From: Thermoplasmata archaeon
GTDB taxonomy: Archaea > Thermoplasmatota > Thermoplasmata > Lutacidiplasmatales > UBA184
Length of the DNA stretch: 53,110 bases
Direction: 5' to 3'
Assembly: GCA_022749815.1 (NCBI GenBank)
Contig: JAKIWV010000003.1
Span: 104,938 to 158,047 of the forward strand
Below the pieces are notes generated by a model. The model was not told where the DNA came from, ran no database searches, and was given only the letters and a program-made list of their open reading frames with translations. This document shows positions 33,461 through 42,474 of this stretch, piece after piece. Positions within the stretch are counted from its first letter, which is position 1; every line of letters starts with the position of its first letter. The position numbers and the translations under genes were made by a program.

Positions 33461-35134
33461 ATGGTTGCTCGTCGCCTCCGGCCGCGTTCGGCCCGCGCGG
33501 CGTGGGAGAAGGCCGCCCGGGCGTCGCTCGGGGACCGTATGCAAGGGGGCCCGGTGCCGCTGTTGGTGGACTCCCCGGAGGACGTCGAAGGCGCCGCGCT
33601 CGTGGATCAGGGGTTCCCGGGCGAGTTCCCCTACACCCGCGGCATCTACCCCACGATGCACCGGGGCCGCCTGTGGACGTTCCGGCAGTACTCCGGCTTC
33701 GGCAGCGCGGCCGAGACGAACCGGAGATACCGCTACCTCATCGAGAGTGGCCAGACCGGTCTCTCCGTGGCGTTCGACCTGCCGACCCAGATCGGACTGG
33801 ATTCGGACCACCACCGGGCCCTCGGCGAGGTGGGACGGTGCGGCGTGGCGATCTCCGACCTCGGGGACATGCGCACCCTGTTCGCGGGAATCCCGCTCGA
33901 CCAAGCCACGGTCTCGATGACGATCAACGCGACCGCGACGATCCTGACCGCGCTGCTCGTCGCGGTGGGGGAGGAGAACGGAGTCCCGCGCGCGCGCTTG
34001 GGAGGCACGGTCCAGAACGACCTCCTCAAGGAGTACGTCGCTCGCGGGACGTACATTTACCCGCCGGTCCCGTCGCTGCGACTGACGGTGGACCTGATCG
34101 AATTTGCCACTCGTGAGATGCCGAAATGGAACTACATCTCCGTCTCGGGGTACCACATGCGCGAGGCCGGCGCGACGGCGACGCAGGAGGTCGCGTTCAC
34201 GATCGCGAACGCTCTCGAGTATGTCCGGGCGGTGCAGGCCCGGGGACTGGACCTGGACGACTTCCTTCCCCGGCTATCGTTCTTCTTCTCTGCCGACCGT
34301 AACTTCCTGGAGGAAGTCGCCAAGTTCCGGGCCGCCCGGCGGCTCTGGGCTCACCTCTCGAAGGAGGAGCTCGGGGCGAAGGAACCCCGGTCCTGGCAGC
34401 TCCGGTTCCACACCCAGACGGCGGGGTCCTCCCTCACCGCGCAGCAGCCCGAGCTCAACGTCGTTCGCACCACGCTCGAAGCGCTCTCGGCCGTCCTCGG
34501 GGGCACGCAGTCGCTGCACACGAACGCGTTGGACGAAGCGCTCGGACTGCCCACGGCCCGCGCGGCGCGGTTGGCGCTGCGGACGCAGCAGCTCCTCGCC
34601 GAGGAGTCCGGCGTCGCATCGACCGTGGACCCGTTGGCGGGATCCTACGAGATCGAGTGGCTCACCGATCGGATCGAAACCGAGGCCAGAAAATACCTCG
34701 ACCGAGTCGCGGACATGGGCGGCGCGCTCGCGGCGGTCGAGAAGGGCTTTTTCCAGAGCGAGATCTCCCGAGAAGCCTACCGGGTCGCCCGGGCCCGGGA
34801 GGCCCGGGAAGAGAAGGTCGTCGGCGTCAATATCTATCCCGAGGGAAACGCGACGTTCTCCTTGTTCCCCGACTCGGGGAAGAAGGGGACGCCAATCCTC
34901 CGGATCACGCCCGAGCAGGAAGCGCGCCAGGTGGCTCGGGTCCGCCGGTGGCGTCGGCAGCGGAACGAGACGCGCTCGCGCGACGCGCTCGACACCTTGC
35001 GCCGAAGTACGGCCAACGGCGACAATGTCCTCCCATCGGTCCTCGCGGCCGTCGTCCGGGGGGCGACGCTGGGCGAGATCTCGGACGTATGGCGCGACCT
35101 GTTCGGCGAGCATCGGCCGTCGCGGGCCTTCTGA
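33461..35134 (+). CDS. mcmA1: Methylmalonyl-CoA mutase, large (substrate-binding) subunit
   Basis: This half of the adenosylcobalamin enzyme interconverts methylmalonyl-CoA and succinyl-CoA. The TIM-barrel domain is complete: [26 protein letters not shown], then [26 protein letters not shown], then [15 protein letters not shown], and [23 protein letters not shown] with residues that contact CoA and substrate. It is 557 residues and lacks the C-terminal cobalamin-binding domain, as expected for archaea in which the B12 domain is a separate protein; that partner is not in the window. The YxxMR (YHMRE) substrate motif favours methylmalonyl-CoA, but isobutyryl-CoA mutase-like relatives cannot be wholly excluded. 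The epimerase gene follows after 13 nt. Confidence 0.92.
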   Translation: MVARRLRPRSARAAWEKAARASLGDRMQGGPVPLLVDSPEDVEGAALVDQGFPGEFPYTRGIYPTMHRGRLWTFRQYSGFGSAAETNRRYRYLIESGQTGLSVAFDLPTQIGLDSDHHRALGEVGRCGVAISDLGDMRTLFAGIPLDQATVSMTINATATILTALLVAVGEENGVPRARLGGTVQNDLLKEYVARGTYIYPPVPSLRLTVDLIEFATREMPKWNYISVSGYHMREAGATATQEVAFTIANALEYVRAVQARGLDLDDFLPRLSFFFSADRNFLEEVAKFRAARRLWAHLSKEELGAKEPRSWQLRFHTQTAGSSLTAQQPELNVVRTTLEALSAVLGGTQSLHTNALDEALGLPTARAARLALRTQQLLAEESGVASTVDPLAGSYEIEWLTDRIETEARKYLDRVADMGGALAAVEKGFFQSEISREAYRVARAREAREEKVVGVNIYPEGNATFSLFPDSGKKGTPILRITPEQEARQVARVRRWRRQRNETRSRDALDTLRRSTANGDNVLPSVLAAVVRGATLGEISDVWRDLFGEHRPSRAF

Positions 35135-35147
35135 AGGGGGGGCGGTC

Positions 35148-35543
35148 GTGGAGTTCGATCACGTCGGGATCGCGGTCCGGAGCATCGTAGCGAGCCTCCC
35201 GAAGTGGGAACTCGCCCTGGGCGTACGAGCGTCCGCTCCCGAAGAGGTCGCCGCGCAACATGTGCGCGTGGCCTTCCTGGAGGTCGGGCCCACGCATCTC
35301 GAGCTTCTGGAGCCGACGGACCCATCGTCGACGATCTCCCGCTTCCTGGAGACGCGCGGGGAAGGGATGCACCACATCGCGTTCGGGGTTCCGAGTGTGA
35401 GCCAACAGTTGGCCGAGATCGCCCAACGGGGCGACCGCCTCATCGATCGCGTCGGACGGCCGGGCGCCCGAGGGCGTACCGTGGGATTCGCCCATCCCTC
35501 CGCCTTCGGTGGCGTGCTCGTCGAGTTCGTGGAGCGTCGATGA
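35148..35543 (+). CDS. mce: Methylmalonyl-CoA epimerase
   Basis: This vicinal-oxygen-chelate family metalloenzyme converts (S)- to (R)-methylmalonyl-CoA, supplying the mutase. It starts VEFDHVGIAV with the first metal His (DHVGIAV), continues HVRVAFLEVGPTHLELLEP, and has GMHHIAFGV for the second His and VLVEFVE with the terminal metal Glu. It is 131 residues, normal. The GTG start at 35148 follows AAGGGGGGG. The stop overlaps the enolase ATG (ATGA). Its position directly after the mutase gene strengthens both functional calls. Confidence 0.93.
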   Translation: MEFDHVGIAVRSIVASLPKWELALGVRASAPEEVAAQHVRVAFLEVGPTHLELLEPTDPSSTISRFLETRGEGMHHIAFGVPSVSQQLAEIAQRGDRLIDRVGRPGARGRTVGFAHPSAFGGVLVEFVERR

Positions 35544-36754
35544 GCCAAATATCTCGAGCCGAACTTCGGCTGATCTACGACAGCCGCGGTCGAGCCACGG
35601 TGGAGGCTCGGCTGACCACGGAGCGGGGGGCCGTTGCGTCGGCGGGTGCCCCGAGCGGCGAGAGCACGGGCGCCACGGAGGTCCTCGCCTTTCCCGCCGG
35701 TGGGGTCCCGGACGCCCTCCAGCGATTCGAATCCGAACTCCGGGGCCGATTGGTCGGGCTCTCGGTCGACGATCAGGTCGCCGTGGACCGGATGCTCCAT
35801 GAGGTCGATGGCACGCCCAATTTCTCCCGGATCGGTGGCAACACCGCTACCGCGGTGTCCGTCGCCTGTGCGCTGGCCCGCGCGGACGAGCGGCAACAGC
35901 CCCTGTGGCAGACGCTACTTCGACCGGGACTGAGTGGGCCTACCTATCCGGCTATCGTAGGCAACTGCCTCAACGGGGGGCGCCACGCGATCGGTGGCCC
36001 TGAGATCCAGGAGTACCATGCCATCTCGGAGTCCCCGCGGCCGGACGAGGCGATCCGCGCCGGCCTCGAAGTACACCAGCAGCTGGGCCTACGACTGCGC
36101 GCGAAATTCCCGCAGGCAGCGCTCGGACGCGGCGACGAGGGGGGATGGGTCGCACCCCTCGGAAACGTCGAGGCGGTCGCGCTGCTCGCGGACGTGTGTG
36201 CAGAGGTCCGGGATCGACTCCATACCTCGGTCCATCCGGGCCTGGATCTGGCCGCGAGCGAGTTCTACCGGGAGGGGAAGTACGTCTATCGGGAACGTAC
36301 GCTCGACCCCGACGGGCAGGTCGCTTTCGTGGCCGACCTCGTGGATCGGTACGGGCTCCGGTACGTGGAGGATCCGTTGCAAGAGACGGACTACGACGGG
36401 TTCGCGGCCCTGACCCGCGCGGTGGGCGCGAGGACCCTCGTGGTCGGCGACGACATCTACACGACCGCGGAGGCACGGGTCGCGGAAGGCATCCGACGTG
36501 GCGCCTCGAACGCGGTGTTGATCAAGGTCAACCAGGTCGGCACACTTACCGACACGCTCGCGACCGTCGACCTCGCCCGCCGGTCGGGGTGGAAGACCGT
36601 CACATCGCATCGCTCCGGCGAGACTCCGGACGGCTGGCTGGCCCATCTTGCCGTGGCGTTCGGTTCCGCGGGGCTGAAGTGCGGACTCGTCGGCGGAGAA
36701 CGGGTGGCAAAGCTAAATGAACTCCTGCGGCTCGCCGCGCCCACCGGAACCTAG
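35540..36754 (+). CDS. eno: Enolase
   Basis: Enolase interconverts 2-phosphoglycerate and phosphoenolpyruvate. Key residues are in place: DSRGRATVEARL and APSGESTG loops at the start, GGPEIQEYHAI with the substrate-side Glu, GDEGGWVAP with the catalytic Glu, metal ligands in LDLAASEFY, YVEDPL and VVGDDIYTT, catalytic Lys in LIKVNQVGT and SHRSGET before the C-terminal GLVGGERVAKLNELLRL. At 404 residues it is slightly shorter and more divergent in the N-terminal domain than typical archaeal enolase, but no active-site residue seems missing. It is followed after 3 nt by rps2, an arrangement conserved in many archaea. Confidence 0.92.
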   Translation: MSQISRAELRLIYDSRGRATVEARLTTERGAVASAGAPSGESTGATEVLAFPAGGVPDALQRFESELRGRLVGLSVDDQVAVDRMLHEVDGTPNFSRIGGNTATAVSVACALARADERQQPLWQTLLRPGLSGPTYPAIVGNCLNGGRHAIGGPEIQEYHAISESPRPDEAIRAGLEVHQQLGLRLRAKFPQAALGRGDEGGWVAPLGNVEAVALLADVCAEVRDRLHTSVHPGLDLAASEFYREGKYVYRERTLDPDGQVAFVADLVDRYGLRYVEDPLQETDYDGFAALTRAVGARTLVVGDDIYTTAEARVAEGIRRGASNAVLIKVNQVGTLTDTLATVDLARRSGWKTVTSHRSGETPDGWLAHLAVAFGSAGLKCGLVGGERVAKLNELLRLAAPTGT

Positions 36755-36757
36755 CGA

Positions 36758-37423
36758 ATGCCCGACGACGAGATCCAGGTCACCGAACCCCTCACTTCGA
36801 CCACGAGCGAGGGGCAGGACATCCGGCCGGGCGAGCTGCTGGTCCCCGAGGATACCTACCTCACCGCCGGCGTTCACATCGGCACCCAGCAGAAGTCGGC
36901 GAGCATGCGCCACTTCGTGTTCAAGATCCGCTACGATGGCCTGTACGTCTTGGACATCAAAGAGACGGACCGCCGGATCCGGCTCGCGGCCCAATTCCTC
37001 GCCCGCTTCCCTCCCGACAAGATCCTCGCCGTCTCCCAACGACAGTACGGCCAGAAACCGGTACGGATATTTGCCAAAACGATCGGAGCCGTTTCCTTCT
37101 CCGAGCGATTCGTGCCGGGGAGCCTCACGAACCCCAACCTGGCGGAGTACATCGAGCCCAAGGTCCTCATGGTCACGGACCCGGCCACCGACATGCAGGG
37201 GCTCTCTGAAGCCGTCTCCGTCGGCATCCCGGTGGTGGGTCTGTGCGACGTCAATAACGAGACGCGGAACGTCGACCTCGTGATCCCGTGCAACAACAAG
37301 GGCCGGGTCTCGCTCGCGACGATCTACTGGCTCCTCGGGCGGGAAGTCCTGAGGGCACGGAGCGGCTCCGAGGCGGAGCCCGCCTACCCGTTGACCATCG
37401 AAGACTTCCAGGCCGCGCTTTAG
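36758..37423 (+). CDS. rps2: Small ribosomal subunit protein uS2
   Basis: Archaeal S2 lies at the 30S head-body junction. Characteristic segments are YLTAGVHIGTQQKSASMRHFVFKIRYDGLYVLDI, LAVSQRQYGQKPVRIFAKTIGA, NPNLAEYIEPKVLMVTDPATDMQGLSEA and VGLCDVNNETRNVDLVIPCNNKGRVSLATIYWLL, all shared with the eukaryotic RPSA/archaeal family. It is 221 residues with a short acidic N-terminal extension. It is the last gene of the mutase-epimerase-enolase-S2 run. Confidence 0.95.
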   Translation: MPDDEIQVTEPLTSTTSEGQDIRPGELLVPEDTYLTAGVHIGTQQKSASMRHFVFKIRYDGLYVLDIKETDRRIRLAAQFLARFPPDKILAVSQRQYGQKPVRIFAKTIGAVSFSERFVPGSLTNPNLAEYIEPKVLMVTDPATDMQGLSEAVSVGIPVVGLCDVNNETRNVDLVIPCNNKGRVSLATIYWLLGREVLRARSGSEAEPAYPLTIEDFQAAL

Positions 37424-37455
37424 GCCGGTCGCTCGATCCGACCTGACCCGGTACG

Positions 37456-37462
37456 TTTTATC
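37456..37462 (+). promoter_or_regulatory. Box A of TrmB-like gene
   Basis: TTTTATC is centred about 26-27 bp upstream of the GTG at 37485, which supports a leaderless start there rather than at the in-frame GTG 37473. Confidence 0.5.
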
Positions 37463-37484
37463 GGCCCCGTCGGTGGTACGAGTC

Positions 37485-38756
37485 GTGGCGCGGTCGGGCG
37501 CCGGCCTCGTTCGATTGCTCGCCGAGCGCGGGGTGCCAGAGCGCGCCGCACGCATCTATATCGCCGCTTGCCGCGACGGGCCTCAGACCGCTTCCGAGCT
37601 CGCCCGGATGAGTGGTCTCCAGCGCGTCGAGACGTATCGGCACATCCAGCAGCTCCACGAGGCGGGCCTGCTCCGCTCCATGGGCGGCCGTCCCATGCGG
37701 TTTCGCGCCCTGTCGGCCGAAGAACTGCTCGAGCGCTGGATACGGACGACCACCGAAGATCTGCGGCGACTCGAGTCGGGCCGGGACCATCTGCTGCGCG
37801 AGTTCCAGGAAGAGATCGCGACGCCCGAGGCGAACGATGGACGGAAGTTCGTCGTCATGGAGCGCCGGAAAACACTCTACAGCTTCCTTCGGCGACAGAT
37901 CGGCGTCGCGCGCCGGGAAATCCTCCTGTCGTTGAGCCCATCCGCCTTGGCCCGATTCATTGACGGGGGAATCGACCGGGAGCTGCGGACCGCGAGACAA
38001 CGCGGCGTCAAGATTCGGGTGATCACGGAGATCAACCGGGGAAACCTGCCCGACGCCAAGCATTTCGCGACCTTTTCGGAAATCCGAAACACGCGCACGA
38101 TGCCGGCGGCGCGCGGGGTTCTTTTCGACAAGACCGGCGCCGTGGTCTACGTGGCCGGGGACCTCCGGCCGGGGGGCGACGAGGACCAGCTGGTCACCGT
38201 CTGGACCACCGATACCGACTTCCTCGACCTCGTCCGGGTCCAGTTTCAACAGTTGTGGAATCACTGCGCCCCTTCGGAGCACCGGATCGTCGAGCTCGAG
38301 GAGCCGAGGACCGCGGCGTTGCCCGTCCGACTGGGCCGGGAAGTGGAATCGTTCAACCGACTCCGCGAGATCACTCAGCTCGGGATGCAGGTGGGAGGCC
38401 TCCGGGAGCTCCCCTTCGACCTCCCCGAGTTCATCGACACCGTCGCTCGCCAGGTGGGGCGGGAGATCGCTTCGGAGCTCGACGGGGAACTTCCTCTCGA
38501 GGTCGCCCGGTCCCTCCAGGAGTACTATCGGGCGCACAATGTTGGTTTCGAGATTCTCCGGCCCGAGCCGCTCCTCGTCCGAACCGATGGCTGCATCGCC
38601 TGCGATGGAGCCTCCCCGGAGGTCGGCCGCCTTCTGTGCCCGGCCATCCTCCGGACGATCTTCGAGGCTCGAACGGGGGGACGGTGGGAGGTCGCCCGGC
38701 CCGAAGCGCGCAAGCGGAAGCGCGCCGGTCACGTCTTCGCCCTCAGCCCCCTCTGA
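37485..38756 (+). CDS. TrmB-family transcriptional regulator with extra C-terminal domain
   Basis: The N-terminus is a TrmB-type winged helix (ERAARIYIAACRDGPQTASELARMSG, then RVETYRHIQQLHEAGLLRSMGGRPMRFRAL). A helical segment follows, and then a TrmB C-terminal, phospholipase D-like domain (VARREILLSLSPSALARF to VYVAGDLRPGGDEDQLVTVWT). TrmB proteins usually sense sugars; the ligand here is unknown. After about residue 270 there is an additional domain of about 150 residues with cysteines in DGCIACDGASPEVGRLLCPA and a basic tail; it vaguely recalls V4R-type small-molecule domains, which I cannot confirm. The start is placed by box A spacing. It lies upstream of tfb but has its own promoter. 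Confidence 0.8.
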   Translation: MARSGAGLVRLLAERGVPERAARIYIAACRDGPQTASELARMSGLQRVETYRHIQQLHEAGLLRSMGGRPMRFRALSAEELLERWIRTTTEDLRRLESGRDHLLREFQEEIATPEANDGRKFVVMERRKTLYSFLRRQIGVARREILLSLSPSALARFIDGGIDRELRTARQRGVKIRVITEINRGNLPDAKHFATFSEIRNTRTMPAARGVLFDKTGAVVYVAGDLRPGGDEDQLVTVWTTDTDFLDLVRVQFQQLWNHCAPSEHRIVELEEPRTAALPVRLGREVESFNRLREITQLGMQVGGLRELPFDLPEFIDTVARQVGREIASELDGELPLEVARSLQEYYRAHNVGFEILRPEPLLVRTDGCIACDGASPEVGRLLCPAILRTIFEARTGGRWEVARPEARKRKRAGHVFALSPL

Positions 38757-38787
38757 TCCGCCAGGCTGCGTCGTGATAGCAACGGGC

Positions 38788-38871
38788 ATTGTGTAGCAAC
38801 TGTTCAAACAGGCGTGACACAATCGGCTGACAATCTATAAATAGCCCCAAGGCCATTCTCATTCGGAGAAT
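38788..38871 (+). promoter_or_regulatory. tfb promoter with strong TATA box and two inverted repeats
   Basis: The core is CTATAAATA at 38835-38843, the best TATA box in the window. Upstream, ATTGTGT (38788-38794) and ACACAAT (38817-38823) form an inverted repeat with CTGTT-CA-AACAG nested between them. Downstream, ATTCTC-ATTCG-GAGAAT (38855-38871) covers the predicted start site just before the ATG at 38874. The arrangement suggests one activator or repressor site upstream and one operator over the start. Confidence 0.6.
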
Positions 38872-38873
38872 CA

Positions 38874-39974
38874 ATGCAGACGCATCCATCACTTTCAACC
38901 CGCTCTGCCCGTAGCAAGAGCCCGACTTCCTCGCTCCTCCGAGCGTCCACGTCGACTCCCCCGGCGCCGACACCGGCCACTGTTTCGGAGGATGTCTGCC
39001 CGAACTGCGGGTCGACGCACCTGACCCGGGACGACATCCGCGGGGAGATCGTCTGCGCGGACTGCGGCCTCGTCGTTGACGCCAGCGCCCTCGTCTCGGA
39101 CCGGGGCCAACGCGGCAGCAAGGAAGACACCGGTCGCGAGGCCCGCGGCTGGGGCCCGGTCATCTCGCCCTTGATGCCCGACAAGGGTCTGTTCAGCGAG
39201 ATCGGGGTACCGACCCGCGACTTCCAGGGGAACTCGCTGTCCCGGAACACCTCGCTCAAGTTCTATCACCTTCGCAAACTCAACCACCGGCTCCGGGCCG
39301 CCCGGACCCATCAGCGGAACCTCGTCGTCGCGTTGGGAGAGCTCAACCGGCTCGCCGGCGTGCTCGGCCTGTCCCGAGAGGTCAAGGAGTCGGCGACCTA
39401 CATTTACCGTCGGGCGCTCGAGCACAAGGCGACCCGCGGGAAGAAGATCGTCGCCCTCGTGGCCGCGTCGGTCTACGCGGCGTGCCGCCAGTGCCGAGTC
39501 CCGCGCACGATGAAGGAGATCATTCAGCATTCGAAGGCCACCAAGATCGAGGTCGGCCGGGCGTATACGCTGCTGGCCCGCGAGCTCAAGCTGGGGCTCA
39601 AGCCCGTCGAGCCGCGCGACTATCTGGTACGATTCACCCAGGACCTGAACCTCTCGAAGGAGGTCCGCCAGAAGGTGCTCGGCCTGCTGGAGCAAGTGGA
39701 GAAGGTCTACTCGACGAGCGGAGTTCTGCCGAACGGGATCCTCGCCACGATCATCTACATCGCCTCGAACCTGATGGGCGAGCCCCGGAGCCAGGACCGG
39801 ATCGCGGCCGTCGCCAACGTCACGCCCGTGACGATCCGCAATCACTACAAGGAGCTCCTCGACCTGCTCGGCCTGCCCAAGAACCTCTCGAACCCGCAGG
39901 CACGGGGCACTCTTCCGGCGCCGAAGCTCGGCGAGGAATCCCTGGCAGAAGCCCCCCTCGCAGCGGGTCACTGA
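38874..39974 (+). CDS. tfb: Transcription initiation factor TFB
   Basis: TFB bridges TBP-bound promoter DNA and RNA polymerase. The N-terminal zinc ribbon is CPNCGSTHLTRDD to EIVCADCGLV (about residues 42-65), followed by the B-finger/linker with RGSKEDTG and WGPVISPL. Two cyclin folds follow: LKFYHLRKLNHRLRAAR to KIVALVAASVYAACRQCRVPRT, and PRDYLVRFTQDLNL to NGILATIIYIASNL with the helix-turn-helix AAVANVTPVTIRNHYKEL. It is 366 residues. A Ser/Thr/Pro-rich N-terminal extension of about 38 residues before the ribbon is longer than in most TFBs. The promoter carries palindromes that suggest regulation, so it may be one of several TFB paralogues. Confidence 0.95.
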   Translation: MQTHPSLSTRSARSKSPTSSLLRASTSTPPAPTPATVSEDVCPNCGSTHLTRDDIRGEIVCADCGLVVDASALVSDRGQRGSKEDTGREARGWGPVISPLMPDKGLFSEIGVPTRDFQGNSLSRNTSLKFYHLRKLNHRLRAARTHQRNLVVALGELNRLAGVLGLSREVKESATYIYRRALEHKATRGKKIVALVAASVYAACRQCRVPRTMKEIIQHSKATKIEVGRAYTLLARELKLGLKPVEPRDYLVRFTQDLNLSKEVRQKVLGLLEQVEKVYSTSGVLPNGILATIIYIASNLMGEPRSQDRIAAVANVTPVTIRNHYKELLDLLGLPKNLSNPQARGTLPAPKLGEESLAEAPLAAGH

Positions 39975-40027
39975 GTCCATTCGCCCAGCCGCGAGCGCCG
40001 GTCCCCCGGCCGAGGCCACCGGTACCC

Positions 40028-40033
40028 GTTAAG
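40028..40033 (+). promoter_or_regulatory. Box A of RecB/Cas4-like nuclease gene
   Basis: GTTAAG, in a GC-rich spacer, is 26-27 bp upstream of the GTG at 40057 and indicates a leaderless start there. The TTG at 40045 is less likely. Confidence 0.45.
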
Positions 40034-40056
40034 GGCCCGCGGCGTTGAGCCGAGCC

Positions 40057-41265
40057 GTGCCGGAACTTCGTCCGCTGAGCTATTCGTCGCTTCGGACCTA
40101 CCTCGAGTGTCCGCTCCGCTGGAAGTTCCTCTACGTCGACAAGCTGCCGGAGGCCCCCCGTTCGTACTTCTCGTTCGGCCGAACGATCCACTCCGTTCTC
40201 GAAGAGCTGGTCCGACCGTTCCTCGTGCCCGAGGCGGTCCCCCGGAAGAGCTCGGGAGCGGCGCAACGCCGATTGGACGAGTGGCACGGGGGCGGACCGA
40301 TGGTCGAAGGGCGCCCCGACCCGATGTCGAAGGATCAGCTCCTCGCCACCTACGACCGGCTCTGGGTCAAGGAGGGGTACGGCTCTCCCGAAGAGGAAAC
40401 CCGCTACCGAACGATGGGGGAGAACATGCTCCTCCGCTACTACGACCAATTTTTGGAGGAGCGCCCCCGGCCCGTCGCGGTCGAGGAGTACCTTCAATCG
40501 TCGCTCGACGGTATCCCGGTCCACGGCTACGTGGACCGGATCGACCTCACGTCGTCCGGTGGCCTCGAGGTCGTGGACTACAAGACGAACCGTGACCTGT
40601 CGATCCAAGAGGCCCGCGACTCGGACCAGCTGGCCATGTATCAGGTCCTCGTCGAGCACAATTACGCTCTCCCGGTCGAGCGACTGACTCTCTACCATCT
40701 GCGCACGTTGACGCCCCATCGAACGCCCGCCCGGAGCGCCCCCGTGATCGCCGAGCTCTCGCAGAAGGTGGGGGACGTCGCGGACGGCATCCGCAACGAG
40801 CGGTTCGACCCCACCCCGGGGCGTCAGTGTGAGCGGTGCGATTTCCGGGCGCTCTGCCCCGAGTTCCGCGAGGTACCGCCGGAGGAACGGCTGCGCCTCG
40901 AGGCGCTCGTGGACCGGTTCGCCCAGCTCCGAAGGGACGGCGAGCAGGTCGACGAGGAGCTCCACCGCGTGGCGGATGAACTCCACGGCGAAGCGGACCG
41001 GCTCGGGGTGCATCGCTTGCCCGGACGGGCCGCGGTCGCGATCCGTCGCCGAGCGGAGGAATGGAGCTTCGCGCCGGACGGGGTGCGTCCCCTTCTGGAA
41101 CTTCACGGGCTCGTCCCGCGCGCGAGCCGCCTCGACTCCCAGGAGATCCAGCGACTCGTCCGCGACCGCTCGCTCGACCCGGCGCTGCGGAAAGAGATCG
41201 CCCAGCGGGGCGGCCGGCAGGTCCGGTGGTACTGGGAGCTCGACGCCCGAGACGGAAACGACTGA
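40057..41265 (+). CDS. PD-(D/E)XK nuclease of RecB/Cas4 type with Fe-S cysteines
   Basis: This is a RecB-family nuclease fold. The N-terminal motif LSYSSLRTYLECPLRWKF carries the first cluster cysteine. Then comes SFGRTIHSVLEEL, the catalytic GYVDRIDL and LEVVDYKTN (D...D-x-K), the motif QLAMYQVLVEH (QxxxY), and three cysteines in CERCDFRALCPEF, consistent with a 4Fe-4S cluster as in Cas4 and AddB. The C-terminal third (about 280-402) is an extra charged helical region not found in Cas4. No CRISPR repeats, cas genes or helicase gene are adjacent, so a DNA repair role is more likely than CRISPR adaptation. Confidence 0.83.
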   Translation: MPELRPLSYSSLRTYLECPLRWKFLYVDKLPEAPRSYFSFGRTIHSVLEELVRPFLVPEAVPRKSSGAAQRRLDEWHGGGPMVEGRPDPMSKDQLLATYDRLWVKEGYGSPEEETRYRTMGENMLLRYYDQFLEERPRPVAVEEYLQSSLDGIPVHGYVDRIDLTSSGGLEVVDYKTNRDLSIQEARDSDQLAMYQVLVEHNYALPVERLTLYHLRTLTPHRTPARSAPVIAELSQKVGDVADGIRNERFDPTPGRQCERCDFRALCPEFREVPPEERLRLEALVDRFAQLRRDGEQVDEELHRVADELHGEADRLGVHRLPGRAAVAIRRRAEEWSFAPDGVRPLLELHGLVPRASRLDSQEIQRLVRDRSLDPALRKEIAQRGGRQVRWYWELDARDGND

Positions 41266-41318
41266 ACCGCTCGACCGCGCCGCGAAAAGGCTATCTTCAA
41301 ATCTAGGTACTTCCCCCT

Positions 41319-42386
41319 ATGGGAATCGCGCTCGCCCCGGCCGCGCGCGTCAGCGCGTTGCGGGACCGAACGCCCGTCGTGACCACCCTTTGTTCCCATT
41401 CCTCGCTGCAGATCTTCTACGGGGCACGCCATGAGGGCCTCGGGACGCTGGGGATCGCCGTGGGCAAACCCCCGCGCTTCTACGAGGCGTTCCCGCTCGC
41501 GCGTCCGGACCGGTTTCTGTCGCTGTCCAAGGTGACGGACTTGGGGCGGCACGCGAACACTCTCCAACGCGAGGGCGCGGTCGTGATCCCGACCGGATCC
41601 TTCGTCGAGTACATGGGTCCGGAGGCGTTCGATGCGCTGGACGTACCGGTCTTCGGGAACCGCAAGGTGCTCGCGTGGGAATCGGACCGGGAGAAGGAGC
41701 GCCAGTGGCTCGAGAAGGCCGAGGTGCCGATGCCGAGGAAATATCGCGACCTGTCCTCGATCGATGGTCCGGTGATCATCAAGTACCACGGAGCGAAGGG
41801 AGGCAAGGGGTTCTTCCTCGCCAAGAGTCCGAAAGAGCTGGGAGATTTCCGACCCACGGGCCCGTACGTCATCCAAGAATACGTGGTCGGCACCCGGTAC
41901 TATCTCCACTTCTTCTACTCCCCCCTCTCGGAAGACGGGTACCGCGTGCGACACGGGTCGATCGAACTCCTCGGGATGGACCGCCGCGACGAGGCGAACA
42001 TCGACGAGCTCTACAAGCTCGGAGCCCAGGAGGGATTGCGCCAGGCCGGGATCCGGCCGACGTTCGTCGTTACCGGCAACGTGCCGGTCATCCTCCGCGA
42101 GTCGCTGCTCCCTCAGGTCTTCGACCTCGCGGCCCGGATCGTCGATACCTCGGTCGACCTGTTCGGGGGGATGGTAGGACCGTTCTGCGTAGAGGGGATC
42201 GTCACGGAAGACCTCCAGTTCAAAGTGTTCGAGATCTCCACGCGCATCGTCGCAGGGACGAATCTGTTCATCTCGGGTTCGAGCTACTCGGACTTCATCG
42301 CCCCCCACCTCTCGACCGGGCGTCGTATCGCCCTGGAACTCAAGCGAGCCCGGGCCGAAGACCGGCTTTCCGAGGTACTCAGCTAG
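41319..42386 (+). CDS. purP: PurP, formate-dependent FAICAR synthetase
   Basis: PurP makes 5-formaminoimidazole-4-carboxamide ribotide from AICAR, formate and ATP, the archaeal replacement for folate-dependent PurH transformylase. Signatures: TTLCSHSSLQIFYGARHEG at the start, then NRKVLAWESDREKERQWLEKA, and the ATP-grasp core VIIKYHGAKGGKGFFLAKS, YVIQEYVVGTRYYLHFFYSP, GMDRRDEANIDELYKL, PFCVEGIVTEDLQFKVFEISTRIVAGTN. Length 355, normal. A box A-like CTATCTT is about 25 bp upstream of the ATG. Together with Prs in this window it belongs to purine synthesis. Confidence 0.95.
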   Translation: MGIALAPAARVSALRDRTPVVTTLCSHSSLQIFYGARHEGLGTLGIAVGKPPRFYEAFPLARPDRFLSLSKVTDLGRHANTLQREGAVVIPTGSFVEYMGPEAFDALDVPVFGNRKVLAWESDREKERQWLEKAEVPMPRKYRDLSSIDGPVIIKYHGAKGGKGFFLAKSPKELGDFRPTGPYVIQEYVVGTRYYLHFFYSPLSEDGYRVRHGSIELLGMDRRDEANIDELYKLGAQEGLRQAGIRPTFVVTGNVPVILRESLLPQVFDLAARIVDTSVDLFGGMVGPFCVEGIVTEDLQFKVFEISTRIVAGTNLFISGSSYSDFIAPHLSTGRRIALELKRARAEDRLSEVLS

Positions 42387-42474
42387 TGACTGGGATTGAC
42401 GCCACCGACTCACTAACTCCCTCGGACGCCCGCTAATCCGAGGAGAGTCTCGGGGTGCGCCGCAGGGTCCAGCA

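Noticed and set aside
40057..41265. Calling the nuclease Cas4 and inferring a CRISPR locus
   Set aside because: There are no cas neighbours or repeats, and the protein has a long extra C-terminal region; a general RecB-like repair nuclease is the safer call.
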